Shown here piece by piece: positions 49,569-61,250 of a stretch of DNA of 64,000 bases; position 1 is the first letter of the stretch; each line of letters starts with the position of its first letter. The notes below the pieces were generated by a model that was given only the letters and a program-made list of their open reading frames with translations, was not told the DNA's origin and ran no database searches. Source of the DNA: Linanthus parryae (lineage: Eukaryota > Streptophyta > Magnoliopsida > Ericales > Polemoniaceae); assembly GCA_023055425.1 (NCBI GenBank), contig JALGPY010000004.1, positions 112,819,504-112,883,503 of the forward strand, written 5' to 3'. Position numbers and translations under genes: made by a program.

Positions 49569-50846
49569 ATGGCAAACAACTCATCGAGTTCACAACATTC
49601 CCTACGATCTGTCCTTGAGAAGGACAAGCTCTCTGGAACCAACTTTCTTGATTGGTACAGAAACTTGAGAATTGTTCTCAAGCAAGAGAAGAAGCTGTAC
49701 GCAATAGAGGAGCATGTTCCAGAAGGTCCAGAGAATCAGACACCTGCTGCCTTAAAGGCGTATCAAAAGCGTGTTGATGACGCTAATGATGCGGCCTGCC
49801 TAATGCTTTGCACCATGACCTCTGAGCTTCAGAAGCAACATGAGAACATGAATGCTGTCGATATGATCGAACATCTAAAGCAGCTCTTCCAAGAGCAGGC
49901 GAGGGTAGAGAGGTATGAGGTCTCAAAGGCACTGTTCAAATGTCATCTGGCAGAAGGGAGCCCGGTGGGACCCCATGTACTCCGAATGATCGGGTACTTG
50001 GAGAATCTCGCCCGGCTTGGGTTCCCGGTCGGCCAAGAGTTGGCAACCGATCTCGTGTTGCAATCGTTGCCTGAAAGTTATGGACAGTTCATTATGAACT
50101 ATAACATGAACGAGATCGTTAAACCACTGCCAGATTTGCTCAACATGTTGAGGACGGCTGAACAGAGCATCAACAAGGGTAAGGGCAAGGCAATTATGAT
50201 GGTGAATAAAGGAAAGGGCAAAAAGTTTGCATCTTCCTCCAAGGGCAAAGGCAAGTCAGTTGCTAAGTCCAAGGAACAAGCCCTTAATCCTGTTGGTGGC
50301 ATTGCCAAGGTCGTGACTAAGGGTGAATGTCACTACTGTAGTCAACCTGGACACTGGAGGAGGAACTGCCCAAAATATCTGGAGGACAAGAGGCTTGGAA
50401 TAGTGATTCCACCACCACCAGGTATTTTTGTTGTAAATGTCAATTTAACTGTCTCTACATCATGGGTATTAGATACTGGATGTGGATCTCATATTTGTCG
50501 AAATATGCAGGATCTAAAGAGAAGTAAAAGATTGGCTAAAGGGGAGGTAGATCTACGCGTTGGGAATGGAGCAAAGGTTGCTGCGTTGGCCATAGGCGTG
50601 TGCGAGCTATCTCTGCCTTCAGGATTAGTTTTAGAATTAAATAATTTCTATTTTGTGCCTGCTATGAGCATAAACATTATTTCTATTTCTTGTTTGGACA
50701 AGGAAGGTTTTATTATTTCAATAAAGAACAATTGTTGTTCCTTTTATTTGAATAATATTCACTATTTTAGTGCGCAATTATTTAATGGACTTTATGTCCT
50801 TGATCTAAGCAATCCCGTCTACAACATTAATACCAAGCGGAAATAA
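49569..50846 (+). CDS. Copia-3 Gag-protease
   Basis: 425 residues. It starts MANNSSSSQHSLRSVLEKDK, with DKLSGTNFLDWYRNLRIVL in the N-terminal Gag region. A lysine/glycine-rich stretch (about residues 195-240) precedes the zinc knuckle CHYCSQPGHWRRNC from residue 254. The protease active-site DTG is at about residue 302 (VLDTGCGSHICRNMQ). The frame ends at TAA 50844-50846 within an A-rich AAATAAATG, while the integrase continues in another frame three bases later. In plant copia elements gag and pol are normally one frame, so loss of one A here is the simplest explanation. The 1.67-kb leader before the ATG is unusually long. Confidence 0.92.
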   Translation: MANNSSSSQHSLRSVLEKDKLSGTNFLDWYRNLRIVLKQEKKLYAIEEHVPEGPENQTPAALKAYQKRVDDANDAACLMLCTMTSELQKQHENMNAVDMIEHLKQLFQEQARVERYEVSKALFKCHLAEGSPVGPHVLRMIGYLENLARLGFPVGQELATDLVLQSLPESYGQFIMNYNMNEIVKPLPDLLNMLRTAEQSINKGKGKAIMMVNKGKGKKFASSSKGKGKSVAKSKEQALNPVGGIAKVVTKGECHYCSQPGHWRRNCPKYLEDKRLGIVIPPPPGIFVVNVNLTVSTSWVLDTGCGSHICRNMQDLKRSKRLAKGEVDLRVGNGAKVAALAIGVCELSLPSGLVLELNNFYFVPAMSINIISISCLDKEGFIISIKNNCCSFYLNNIHYFSAQLFNGLYVLDLSNPVYNINTKRK

Positions 50847-50848
50847 AT

Positions 50849-53515
50849 GATTTAAATCCTGCTTATTTATGGCATTGTCGTTTAGGCCACATAAATGAGA
50901 AACGTGTATCTAGACTCCATAAGGATGGATTACTAGACTCATTTGATTTTGAATCATATGAGACATGTGAGGCTTGTTTATTGGGAAAAATGACAAAGTC
51001 CCCTTTCAATAAGAAAGGTGAGAGGACTAGTGAGCAATTGGCGCTCATACATACCGATGTGTGTGGGCCATTTGCCACGCATGCCAGGGGTGGTTATGTC
51101 TACTTCATTACGTTTACTGATGATTACAGTAGATATGGATTTGTGTACCTTATGAGGGCAAAATCCGAATCCTTTGAAGTGTTCAAAGAATTCAAGAATG
51201 AAGTAGAGAAGCAACTTGGCAAAAGTATCAAGGCTCTACGATCGGATCGTGGAGGAGAATACTTGAGCCAAGAGTTTGACGACTATCTTAGAGAGTGTGG
51301 GATCGTGTCCCAACTCACTCCACCCGGAACGCCACAATAGAATGGCGTGTCCGAGAGGAGGAATCGAACCCTATTGGATATGGTTCGGTCTATGATGTGT
51401 CAAACCGATCTTCCATTATCATTTTGGGGCTACGCTCTATTAAGTGCAGCTTTCACCATTAACCGTGTTCCATCTAAATCAGTCATGAAGACACCATATG
51501 AGATGTGGAGTGGGAGGCGTCCCACACTGTCGTTCATGAGGATTTGGGGCTGCGATGTCTATGTAAAACGTTTACAATCAGACAAGCTAGGGCCTAAATC
51601 GGATAAGTGTAAATTTGTGGGGTACCCTAAGGAAACTAAGGGATACTACTTCTACAATCCAACCGAGAACAAAGTGTTTGTTGCTCGGACCGGCGTGTTT
51701 CTAGAAAGAGAGTTTGTCTCTAAAGAAGCAAGTGGGAGGAATGTAGAACTTGAAGAAGTTCAAGAACCACAAATCACTGAACCAATTATGGAACATGAAC
51801 AGGAATCACAAGCAGTTGTGGAGCCACCTGTTCAGGTAACACAAGAGCTTCGTAGATCTAGTAGAGTGCGCCAGGAACCCGAGAGGTACGGACTTCTCGT
51901 GACTGATTCCGGTGACACGATGCTCATAGATGATGAGCCTACTACCTATGAGGAGGCCATGAATGGCCCAAACTCGCAGAAGTGGCTTGAAGCCATGAGA
52001 TCCGAGATGGAATCCATGTATACCAACAAAGTATGGACTTTGGTGGAACCACCTGATGGGGCGCGGCCCATAGGGTGCAAGTGGGTCTTCAAGAAGAAGA
52101 TCGACATGGATGGTAATGTGATTACCTATAAGGGCCGATTGGTGGCTAAAGGATTCAGACAGATTCATGGTATTGACTATGATGAAACCTTTTCACCAGT
52201 CGCTATGACCAAATCCATCCGAATCCTACTTGCAATTGCAGCATACTACGACTATGAGATTTGGCAGATGGATGTCAAAACAGCATTCCTTTATGGGAAT
52301 CTCCTCGAGGATGTGTATATGATACAGTCGGAGGGTTTTGAGGATCCAAAGCAAGCCAACAAAGTCTGTAAACTGCAACGATCCATTTATGGATTAAAGC
52401 AAGCTTCTAGGAGTTGGAATCGACGTTTTGATGAAGTGGTCAAAGAGTTTGGCTTCATCAGAAACGAAGATGAGTCTTGTGTTTACAAGAAGGTTAGTGG
52501 GAGCTCTGTAGCTTTTCTGGTCTTGTATGTAGATGACATACTACTCATTGGAAACGACATTCCCATGCTGCAATCTGTGAAAGATTGGCTAGGAAAGTGT
52601 TTCTCAATGAAGGACTTAGGGGAAGCAGCCTATATACTCGGTATAAAGATCTATAGAGATAGATCTAAGAGGTTTCTAGGCCTAAGTCAGAGTACATATA
52701 TTGACAAGGTGTTGAAACGGTTCAACTTGCAAGACTCCAAGAAGGGGTTCTTGCCCATGTCACATGGAATCGCTCTTTCGAAGAGTGGTTGTCCTTCCAA
52801 TGAGATTGAGAAGGAACGCATGAGTAGGATTCCCTATGCCTCGGCCATAGGATCTATCATGTACGCCATGTTATGTACTAGACCAGATGTGTCATATGCC
52901 TTGAGTATGACAAGCAGATACCAATCCAATCCGGGTGAGAGTCACTGGATTACTGTCAAGAACATCCTAAAGTACTTGAGAAGAACTAAGGATGCTTTCT
53001 TGATGTTTGGCGGTGAGGAAGAGTTGCGTGTAAGGGGTTACACTGATGCAAGCTTCCAAACCGATAGAGATGACTTTAGATCACAGTCGGGATATGTGTT
53101 TTGCCTGAATGGAGCAGCGGTGAGCTGGAAGAGTTCCAAGCAAGAGACGGTAGCTGATTCTACAACAGAGGCTGAGTACATTGCTGCAAATGGCGCAGCA
53201 AAGGAGGCTGTTTGGATCAGAAAGTTTGTTTCTGAACTTGGTGTGGTCCCTAGCATTGCGGATCCAGTGGAGTTGTTCTGTGACAACACTGGGGCGATCG
53301 CGCAATCAAAGGAACCCAGATCGCACCAGAAGTCCAAGCATGTGCTCAGGAAGTTTCATCTGATTCGAGATATTATCGATAGAGGAGACGTTCGGATATG
53401 CAAGATTCCTACAGATGATAATCTGTCAGACCCGCTTACGAAGCCTCTCACGCAGTTGAAGCATGAAGGGCACACTAGGAGTATGGGCATACGAGATGCG
53501 CCAGATTGGCTCTAG
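50849..53515 (+). pseudogene. Copia-3 integrase-RT-RNase H with frameshift and in-frame TAG
   Basis: The frame starts DLNPAYLWHCRLGHINEKRV (zinc-binding HHCC with CEACLLGK). The integrase core has IHTDVCGPFA, LRSDRGGEYL and, after a stop, the catalytic-Glu segment VSERRNRTLL. A TAG at 51338-51340 replaces the second Gln of the TPxxxPQQNGVxER motif, one base from CAG. RT: KWVFKKKIDMDG, YKGRLVAKGFRQIHGIDY, MDVKTAFLYGNL, catalytic LYVDDILLIGND (about 52525). RNase H: GYTDASFQ, STTEAEYIA, LFCDNTGA, then KSKHVLRKFHLIRDI. It ends TAG 53513-53515. Apart from the two lesions all catalytic residues are present. Confidence 0.92.
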
Positions 53516-53517
53516 TG

Positions 53518-53529
53518 CAAGTGGGAGAC
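53518..53529 (+). other. Copia-3 polypurine tract
   Basis: Purine-rich AAGTGGGAGA immediately before the 3' LTR TGTTGG; primes plus-strand DNA synthesis. Confidence 0.75.
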
Positions 53530-54966
53530 TGTTGGAATAGATGCCCTAGAGATAATCTAGTTTAGTATGAATTTGTAATTGGCTAGAAAATTCATTTATT
53601 ATTTATTGGATATTTAATATAATGAAGTCCTTAGATTTACAATCGTGTTGTTTATCTTAAATATCCCTAGTCAAGTATAATGATTAAATGGGACAATCAT
53701 CTATAGACTAGTATGGGGTTGGATTGATATGGAGATATCACGATCCAACACATAGGTGTGCATTACGGAATGTTGCACTGGACTGACCCATCACCGAGAA
53801 GGCTACATACACGTTATGTTAAGTCACAAGTGCTTCTCGGGTACAATGGTATTGTCATCCTTAGACTTGAAGTCACTAGATATTCTAGTTGTGGATCATT
53901 GTGATCTTGGTAGCGTTAAACGCTACACCGTAACTGGGTAGTTATAAAGGCGTGTACTGGATACAATGAGAAGCAAGCTTAGAGATCGTAGTGGACGTAG
54001 AGAGGATTTGCCCCTCCCACATAACGGGAGCAAATATCCAAGGCCACTCGAAGGATAGTGCTTATAGAATGTCTGGCCAGACTCAAATAAATCAATATAT
54101 GGGATATTGATGTTATTTGCACGAATAAGGCTATTCCATGGATCGAGAAACTAGGGATTGGATATACGAGTGTGACTTGTATGTCTCGTGTCCAATCCGG
54201 ATATGGAGGCAAAGGGATGAGACAATTACTTGTACAAGGTTGTCTAGATGACTATTCTATTAGTTGGCTAGAATGGATGTTTTGCTAGAAACCGCTCCAT
54301 ATTAGCAAAGAGTTGCTACCAACTAGATAGAACCTATGGGGTCACACGCTATATAGAGTTGTACTAGATTTGGGAATTAATTAATTGGATTAATTAATTA
54401 GAAGGATCACTTTGCAAACCCTTGCAAACTTAGTAGGGACTAATTTGCAAGGAAGGGACTAAATTGAATTCTAGTAGGACTAGAATAAGTCCTTTAGGTA
54501 GTTAACAAGGAGTTGTTGGACTATATAAAAAGGACCCTCCTTCCTTCCTTCCTTCCTCATAACTTATGCTCTAAAGAGAACATAATAAGAGTGGGAGAGA
54601 ACAAAGTAGAGAGAGAGCAAGCAACAAGGAGGACGCCGCCCCCTTGCCGCCGCCCCTCGTCCCCGACGCCACAAGAGGGCCGAACCCCCTCTTTGTGCCT
54701 CGTTTTGCGTGATTCCTTCACCCTCCTCTCATTCCGGGCTAGCACCAAGGAGATTGGAGATCTAGGATCAACTCTAGGCGTGGATCAACTATAGAGAACG
54801 TGACACTATTCGCGTTTGAAGTCATCAAGGAGAACCCAAAGGTGTGTTTATGATTTCTTACCTTCACTATCGTTATGCATCTAGACTTGTGATCCTTGGA
54901 GGGTTTTGCATGGTTGTTTGTTTGATTATGCTTCCGTTTGCGCGATCCATGAATCAAAACCCTACA
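53530..54966 (+). repeat. Copia-3 3' LTR
   Basis: 1437 bp, aligned base for base to the 5' LTR at an offset of 7082 with four substitutions. Followed by the GATGA target duplication. Confidence 0.97.
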
Positions 54967-55201
54967 GATGAGAAATATATAGATACAACGTACTTTGAAA
55001 TTGATGCAGCTATTTTTGTAACCTCTGGTGGGAATTGTATCCATGTACATGGAACAATAAATAGAACATAAAAAACAGGATCCATGCAATGCATACAGTG
55101 GGTGCAGATTAGAAGAATTAATGGGCTCTTCATCTCCCAATACGATGCTGTTGCTATAAAAACATACCTAAAGCTTTGAAAGCTATAATATCAGAATAGC
55201 T

Positions 55202-55612
55202 ATGGACAAAAAAGAGGAAGCTGCAAGTAGGCCTCCAGAAATTGTGGAAAACAAATTGAGTAGCAAAAGGAAGCGAGACGATGAAGTCAGGAAGGGCAAG
55301 AAGCTGAAGCATACTGTAAGCGTGGAAAGTACTGAGAGCGAGAGTGAAAGTGAATCGGAAAACTGGCATCAGCATGACTATGTTGTTGGCAAAGGATCTG
55401 AAACTACAGTTTACTCTGGAGGCGACGACGAAGACGATGCATGTGATAGTGATACGGCAAGATCTTATGAAAGAAATAAGAAGGCCATTTTAGCTATGTT
55501 TCGGCGATAGAGGGAGGCAGGACGTAAAAGCAGAGCAGAGCGACAGGAACGACTGAAAAGGAAAGGCGACGATCTTAATGAAAAAATCTCGAAGAAGAAG
55601 CGTAGAAAATAA
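55202..55612 (+). pseudogene. Lysine/acid-rich nuclear-type protein with one in-frame stop
   Basis: ATG 55202 opens MDKKEEAASRPPEIVENK, then a basic run (SSKRKRDDEVRKGKKLKH), a Ser/Glu run (ESTESESESESEN), an acidic run (GGDDEDDACDSD) and RSYERNKKAILAMFRR. A TAG at 55508 stops it, but the same frame continues REAGRKSRAERQERLKRKG ... KISKKKRRK to a TAA at 55610-55612. The continuous character across the TAG suggests a recent nonsense change in a coding segment of about 136 codons. The composition suggests a disordered nuclear protein. I do not recognise the family. It lies inside the Helitron, on the opposite strand to the RPA-like gene. Confidence 0.45.
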
Positions 55613-56335
55613 ATTAACTATTAGATCTTTATTTGTAGTATCTCATATAATTAAAATTATGGATCTATTACTTTGGTATCGGTGGCTATTGTAAATTTTG
55701 AATTCATATTAAGGATGTTTTATTTAGTTGATGTCATCACATGATATTATTACTTGTCATTGGATAACAATATCACGAAAAATGCACAAGAAAGGAATCA
55801 CATGAGAAAATATAAACAGAAGTAAGATCCTCAAGCATTGCTGAGTTTATGCAAAGACCGTAGCAAGGTTCTGCAACTTTGTAATAATTCTTGTGTTAAA
55901 ATCTTGACAAAGTTGGTAGTTTGAGTAAGAATTAAAGCACATCTAGACTCAAGCCAGCTTGCAAACATAGGAACGTTAACCAAAGAATGTCAGGATGTAT
56001 CTTAATCAAATTGTGTCGCTTTATAAGTGAAATTGCCTCCTTAATTTAGAAGCCTGCTGCACATAGATATGTGAAGGGAAGACCATCACATACCACCATA
56101 CCAGAAAGTCATGCAAATGAGATACGCCACCTTGATTTAGAAGCGTGCTGTACATAGGAAGAATCGGGACAAAGGGACCCAAGAAATGTAAGCGTAAATT
56201 TGCCTCCTCGCTTCTTCAGCTGTGCCAGTAATGTTTTCCCCATTAAATGATGAAGTTCATATTCAGTACAAACGAAAACTGCCATACATATCTAGTCATA
56301 TTTCATACCTCCACGTGCTTGAATTGAGCTATTTC

Positions 56336-56878
56336 ACTTATCAACTTCAGCTAAAACCTTTGCTGATAGATGCGACTTTGGAATCAGAAGCAGTTTACTC
56401 TTTCAAAAACAACCTACAAAACAAAAAGATCAAATCAGAAAATGTCTACATAATACCAGAAAGACTAAGAAATATTTCATTGAAGACACAGAGACGAAAT
56501 CATAGTCCTCCTTTGGCATCGTCAGCTGCAGTAGTATGTGCATTGAATAGCTTGAAGAATTATGGAAAGTGCAAAATTGAGGAATAATTTTTGGCAGATC
56601 GTCGAGCGTAAAAGTAAACAACACAAACTTTTCTGTACTGATCTTAATTCTTTGTGATTAAGCCCCATTAAACCACTTATCAACTTCAGCTAAAACCTTT
56701 GCCAATAGATGCTACTTTGGAATCAGAAGCAGTTCACTCTTTCAAAAACAACCTACAAAACAAAAAGATCAAATCAGAAAACGGCTACATAATACCAGAA
56801 AGAGTAAGAAATATTTCATCGAACACACAGAGACGAAGACGTAGTCCTCCTTTGGCATCGTCATCTGCAGTAGTATGT
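56336..56878. repeat. Direct duplication of a 204-bp segment
   Basis: 56336-56539 and 56675-56878 start ACTTATCAACTTCAGC and end GCAGTAGTATGT, with few differences, period 339 bp. Both copies translate in part as LESEAVxSFKNNLQNKKIK on the plus strand, but with different downstream frames, so the similarity is from duplication, not selection. Confidence 0.85.
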
Positions 56879-57009
56879 TCAGGTGGCAGTGGATTTTCCA
56901 TCTCAGTTTGCGCTCATAGCGGAGAGGTCACATCTTTGTCTAAACCATCCCTAAGATCATGTACAAACACCAGCACAAAGTTCCACCATCACCCCATCAA
57001 TTGCTAATG

Positions 57010-57760
57010 CTGTTGTGCTATATATTTATTTATTTTGGGAGGCTCAGATCTGCCAATGCAATGTAGTTAGACTACGATGGCACTGCCATGGCTGCAACAG
57101 GGAGAGAAGCGGATCCCTCTGGGTTGCCATGCCAAGATAGCAGCACAATCGTAGCCTTGATGCCTTGCTCTAGAAAGCTATCGTCACAGCCTCGCAAAAC
57201 AACAATAAGTCCTTCTTTAGGTAAGAATCACTAAAATTTGGATCATGATCATGAGTGCATTGCAATACTTCTTGATTTAGGGAGGCTCAGATATGTAATG
57301 CAATATAATTACACTGCAACGACACCGTCATAGCTGCAACAGGGAGAGACGAGGCTCCCTCCAGCTTGCCACGCCAATACGGGACTCCAATCCCAGCCCT
57401 AAGCTATCATCACAGCCCTGCGCAAATGCAGAGATGAGGTGTTGATCAAAATTCGCAAATCACCCGCCCGAAAGCAGCAACAATGAGGGTCAAACACCCT
57501 CTAAAAAACATCCCATCTACCTGCACAGAGCCTCACTCTTGAGCTTCCCGATTTTTATCATAAACATTTCAGTAGATTTGTTTAGGATATTTGGAAGATT
57601 AGTATATCAGTCAGTTTATTTTGTTAGGATTTTATCTTTTTAAGATTTATCTTGTATAGAGCTTAAAGCCTATAGCTTACTGAAGTCCGGGTAAACACCT
57701 TCAGATCACATGCGCTTTTTTTAATGGTGACACCGTGACACCAACTAATGGAATATCGAA
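57010..57760. other. Helitron interior with two GGCTCAGAT modules
   Basis: Two diverged copies of a module starting GGAGGCTCAGAT (57041 and 57283) followed by CTGCAACAGGGAGAGA. 57560-57720 resembles worn LTR sequence (TTTAGGATATTTGGAAG; CTTGTATAGAGC). No gene. Confidence 0.4.
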
Positions 57761-57769
57761 AGTCAACTT

Positions 57770-57915
57770 TAATGAAACCGACACTAAATTCTTGTCAATA
57801 CTCAGCAAGCTCCTAGCCAAATGATATCATAAGACACTTCATATGTACCGCAATTTCACAATGCCGAGTGATGTACTCAGCCTCTTTTTCAGAGATGGCT
57901 AACCTGGAAGGACTA
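57770..57915 (-). pseudogene. Copia RNase H remnant
   Basis: On the minus strand the reading SRLAISEKEAEYITRHCEIA followed by LMISFG matches the xSxxEAEYxA...E.xWL region of copia RNase H, including the catalytic Glu. About 45 codons, then stops. No LTR could be attached with confidence. Confidence 0.45.
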
Positions 57916-58582
57916 CAACCACACATATATGTACTACATCAATTTTATATTAGCAAGCAATCATCTTTCAGAAAGCAAAGAAAACCCATTCCTGCAGTAT
58001 GAAAACTTCACATTGGAACAAAATCAAACCAAAACCCTCTATTGATTCAGAACAGAACAGGGATTTCAATTGTCAAGAAAGGTTTTTGAACAGAGGAAAA
58101 ACAGAAAGAACAAAAATCAACCCTAAACCCACAAGAAAACCATTAATCAAACACAAAACCCAGAAAGCGATTGACACTCTTCATCAACAGAAACCCATAA
58201 ATCGTCCCAATCAGTCCCAATTTCAGTCCTGCAGTTGGAAGTTTCTCATCGTTAGATGTCAACAGGAAAACCCTGACACTCAGTAAAACCCAAAATCTCA
58301 ATGCTAAATATTCATCCAGGCACGACAACATTAAAAATTATAAAGCTCATAAAATTGTATTGAATATTCGGGAGAGGCTCAGATCTGTTGGAGTGATCAG
58401 CCGAGAACGAACCCACCGTGGCTGCGACTATGGTGGACAAAAGACCTCCGAGTCGCCGTGCCAACACGTGGAACCGATCTCCGTGCTTGAATCATTTGAT
58501 CGAGAGTATTCATCGTCACAGCCTCATATCAACCCAAACCAGAAGGAGGCGAAAGTGCAATTTAGCCAAGCAAATATATATA

Positions 58583-58690
58583 TCTTACTACCTATATATC
58601 AAGAGAATAGGGCTGTTACACCCTGGCGCCACTTCACCATTTTTTCCCATGCTGTTCCTTTGGTTGCCGCCCACATCTGCTTCTCAAATT
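58583..58690 (+). repeat. Second Helitron 5' terminus, plus orientation
   Basis: Starts TCTTACTACCTATATATC after a host A and runs through AGGGCTGTTACACCCTGGCG and CACATCTGCTTCTCAAA, the same block as the 5' end at 63206 on the other strand. No hairpin/CTAG end was found downstream, so this is a truncated or rearranged copy. Confidence 0.6.
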
Positions 58691-59671
58691 GTCTCTGCCT
58701 ATTATCTGCCGTAGCTATATACCGAAACCTACAAATTTCAGAGCACACCACTTTAGATTTTGTGTGCTGCAGCATTCAGAAGGAATTAGAACATTTTCCC
58801 AAATAATTATTTTCATGTACTTTTGGAACTTCCATAATCAACCTTAAAAAGACGTACTCATGAAAAACCCAAGTGAGCACACCACTCAATTAACAATTTG
58901 TAGAATTACAAGAATAATCATCTCATCAAAGAGAACCTGAAAGGAAAATGAAGTGAAGGAAAAAGAAATAAAAGAAACATCAAAGTTTCTCAGTTTATGT
59001 GACTTCTTTGTAACCACCAACAAATTTATTCCCAGGAGGTTACTAAAGGCATTCACAAGAAAAATATGCAACAAAGCGGCAGTGCAATGTTTTCAAGATA
59101 AATAACAGTGCAACATCAACAGATTAGAGTCGCTGTAAGAGACCAAATGAACACATCAATCAAAACCCAGAAGCCTAATTCTTCAATTGCATTCTCAGAC
59201 TCAAATTAAACCAGAAATAAACAACCAATTCTAGTTCTTTGAGCATAACCCACAAGATTGACATGAACAGAGACTAAAAAACCAAATTAGGGTATTGATT
59301 TAAAACTATCCAAGCTCAGAACTAAACAAAATTCAACATGCAAGCCAAGGGAAACTGAAATTGGTGAAAACAAACCCAGACTTTGAAGGTTCGTCTTTGA
59401 TGGCAGAGTGACAGAATTCAAAGAAGCTGAAGACACCGGTAGAGAGAGAAAGACAAACCTGAACCAGAGCAAACCCACACCATAACTACACCACAATTCA
59501 ACGGCTTAATAGATGCAAGCATGCAGTAACACGTGGCCGACTCCACAGTAACTCCACTAAGCCGCGGAAGCGAAGCCACAGAAGCTACCAACGCCATCGC
59601 CGTAGAGACACGAGAGACACGGACCTGGAGAAGAAGCCGAAGAGCTGACAGCAAAAAGACAGAATCAACCC
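58691..59671. other. Helitron interior, nothing recognised
   Basis: AT-rich. Short open frames without recognisable content. Another GGCTCAGATCTG module begins upstream at 58376. Confidence 0.4.
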
Positions 59672-61250
59672 CAACTACAGCCAACACACACAACAGAAAC
59701 AAAAGGGCAAAAGAGACAATTCGACAAGCAGATGTGGACGGCTACCAAAGGAACAGCATCACAAAAAATGGTGAAGTGGCGCCAGGGTGTAACAGCCCTA
59801 TGCTCTTCATATATAGCTAGCAGGAAATACAAAAACCAACTCACCTTTCCATTCTTGAAATTTCACAGACCTTGATGCTTTAATTAGTCAAGAAAGATTG
59901 GCACATTAACCATGCCTATGACATGTATCTTCAGCAGATAACTTTTTATAAGACCACCAAAATTGAAATAACAGAGGCTCAGATCTGCTGGACTGATCGG
60001 CCGAGAACAAACCCACCGTGACTGCAACTACGGTGGCCAAAAGACCTCCGAGTCGCCCTGCCAACACGTGGATCTGATCTCCGTGCCTGAATCATTTGAT
60101 CGAGAGAATTCATCGTCACAGCCTCATATCAACCACAACCAGAAGGGGGCGAAAGTGCAATTGGCTAGTTTACTGATCAACAAAAAGGATAAAGCATCGA
60201 AACATCGAAGCTATAGGCCATAACAGGATAGCGAACTTCGAAAAGAAATCGCATACCAATAATGCTCACCAGTGATCCGGTCATTTGAAGCCAATCCATC
60301 ACGAAAATAGGAACCAACAACAAATCAAAATACATGAACTAACCATACATGAACTAACCTTGCATTTTTCTCTTTCTCAAACCATTGTAATTGTTCCTCA
60401 GAGTAAAATATGAATAATGATTCTCAGAATAGTAAGGAGAGGCTCAGATCTGTTAGAGTTATCGGCCGAGAACGAACTCACCGTGGCTGCAGCTACGGTG
60501 GCAAAAATACCTCTGAGTTGCCCTGCAAACACACTTCGATCTCCGTGCCTTAATTACTTGCTCGAGAGAATTCATCTTCATAGCCTCGTATCTACGAAAA
60601 CCAACAACAGTGCAGAGGATTCGTCATGTACGAAACTCTGCACCAATCGAACAAAGCAAGGAAATATTCGTTGTGAAATGAATATTTGCCTAAACTACAG
60701 CCAACACACACAACATAAACAAAAGGGCAAAAGAGACAATTCGAGAAGCAGATGTCGACGGCAACCAAAGGAACAGCATGGCAAAAAATGGTGAAGTTGC
60801 GCCAGGGTGTAACAGCCCTAAATACAAAAACCAGCTCACCTTTCCATTCTTGAAATTTCACAGACCTTGATACTTTAATTAGTCAAGAAAGATTGGTACA
60901 TTAACCATGCCTATGACATGTATCTTCAGCAGATAACTTTTTATAAGACTACCAAAATAGAAATAACGGAGGCTCAGATCTGCTGGACTAATCGGCCGAG
61001 AACAAACCCACCGTGACTGCAACTACGGTGGCCAAAAGACCTCCGAGTCACCCTGCCAACACGTGAATCCGATCTCCGTGCCTGAATCATTTGATCGAGA
61101 GAATTCATCGTCACAGCCTCATATCAACCAAAACCAGAAGGGGGCGAAAGTGCAATTGGCTAGTTTACTGATCAACAAAAAGGATAAAGCATGAAAACAT
61201 GGAAGATAAAGGCCATAACAGGATAGCGAACTTCAAAAACAAATCGCATA
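59672..61250. repeat. Tandem duplication of a 560-580-bp unit
   Basis: Unit 1 (59672-60255) and unit 2 (60692-61250) both run from AACTACAGCCAACACACA to AAATCGCATA. Unit 2 lacks about 24 bases present in unit 1 (TGCTCTTCATATATAGCTAG), which are the terminal bases of a Helitron 5' end. Each unit includes a Helitron 5' block (minus orientation) and a GGCTCAGATCTG module (59976, 60971). A further module (60441) lies between the units. Confidence 0.82.

Larger units (their letters stand above)
46448..54966 (+). mobile_element. Copia-3, young full-length Ty1/copia retrotransposon
   Basis: 8519 bp with two 1437-bp LTRs, TG...CA ends, and a GATGA duplication at 46443-46447 and 54967-54971. By direct comparison the LTRs differ at four positions (two next to each other in GAGGCAATC/GAGATAATC, one in AACTGCTCC/AACCGCTCC, one in AAAGGAGAG/AAAGTAGAG) with no indels, 99.7% identity. 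Order: LTR, primer site, a long leader (47900-49568), gag-protease, integrase, RT, RNase H, purine tract, LTR. The pol frame is broken twice, so this copy must have moved using proteins from relatives or have been hit after insertion. The solo LTR at 2255-3630 belongs to the same family. Confidence 0.96.
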
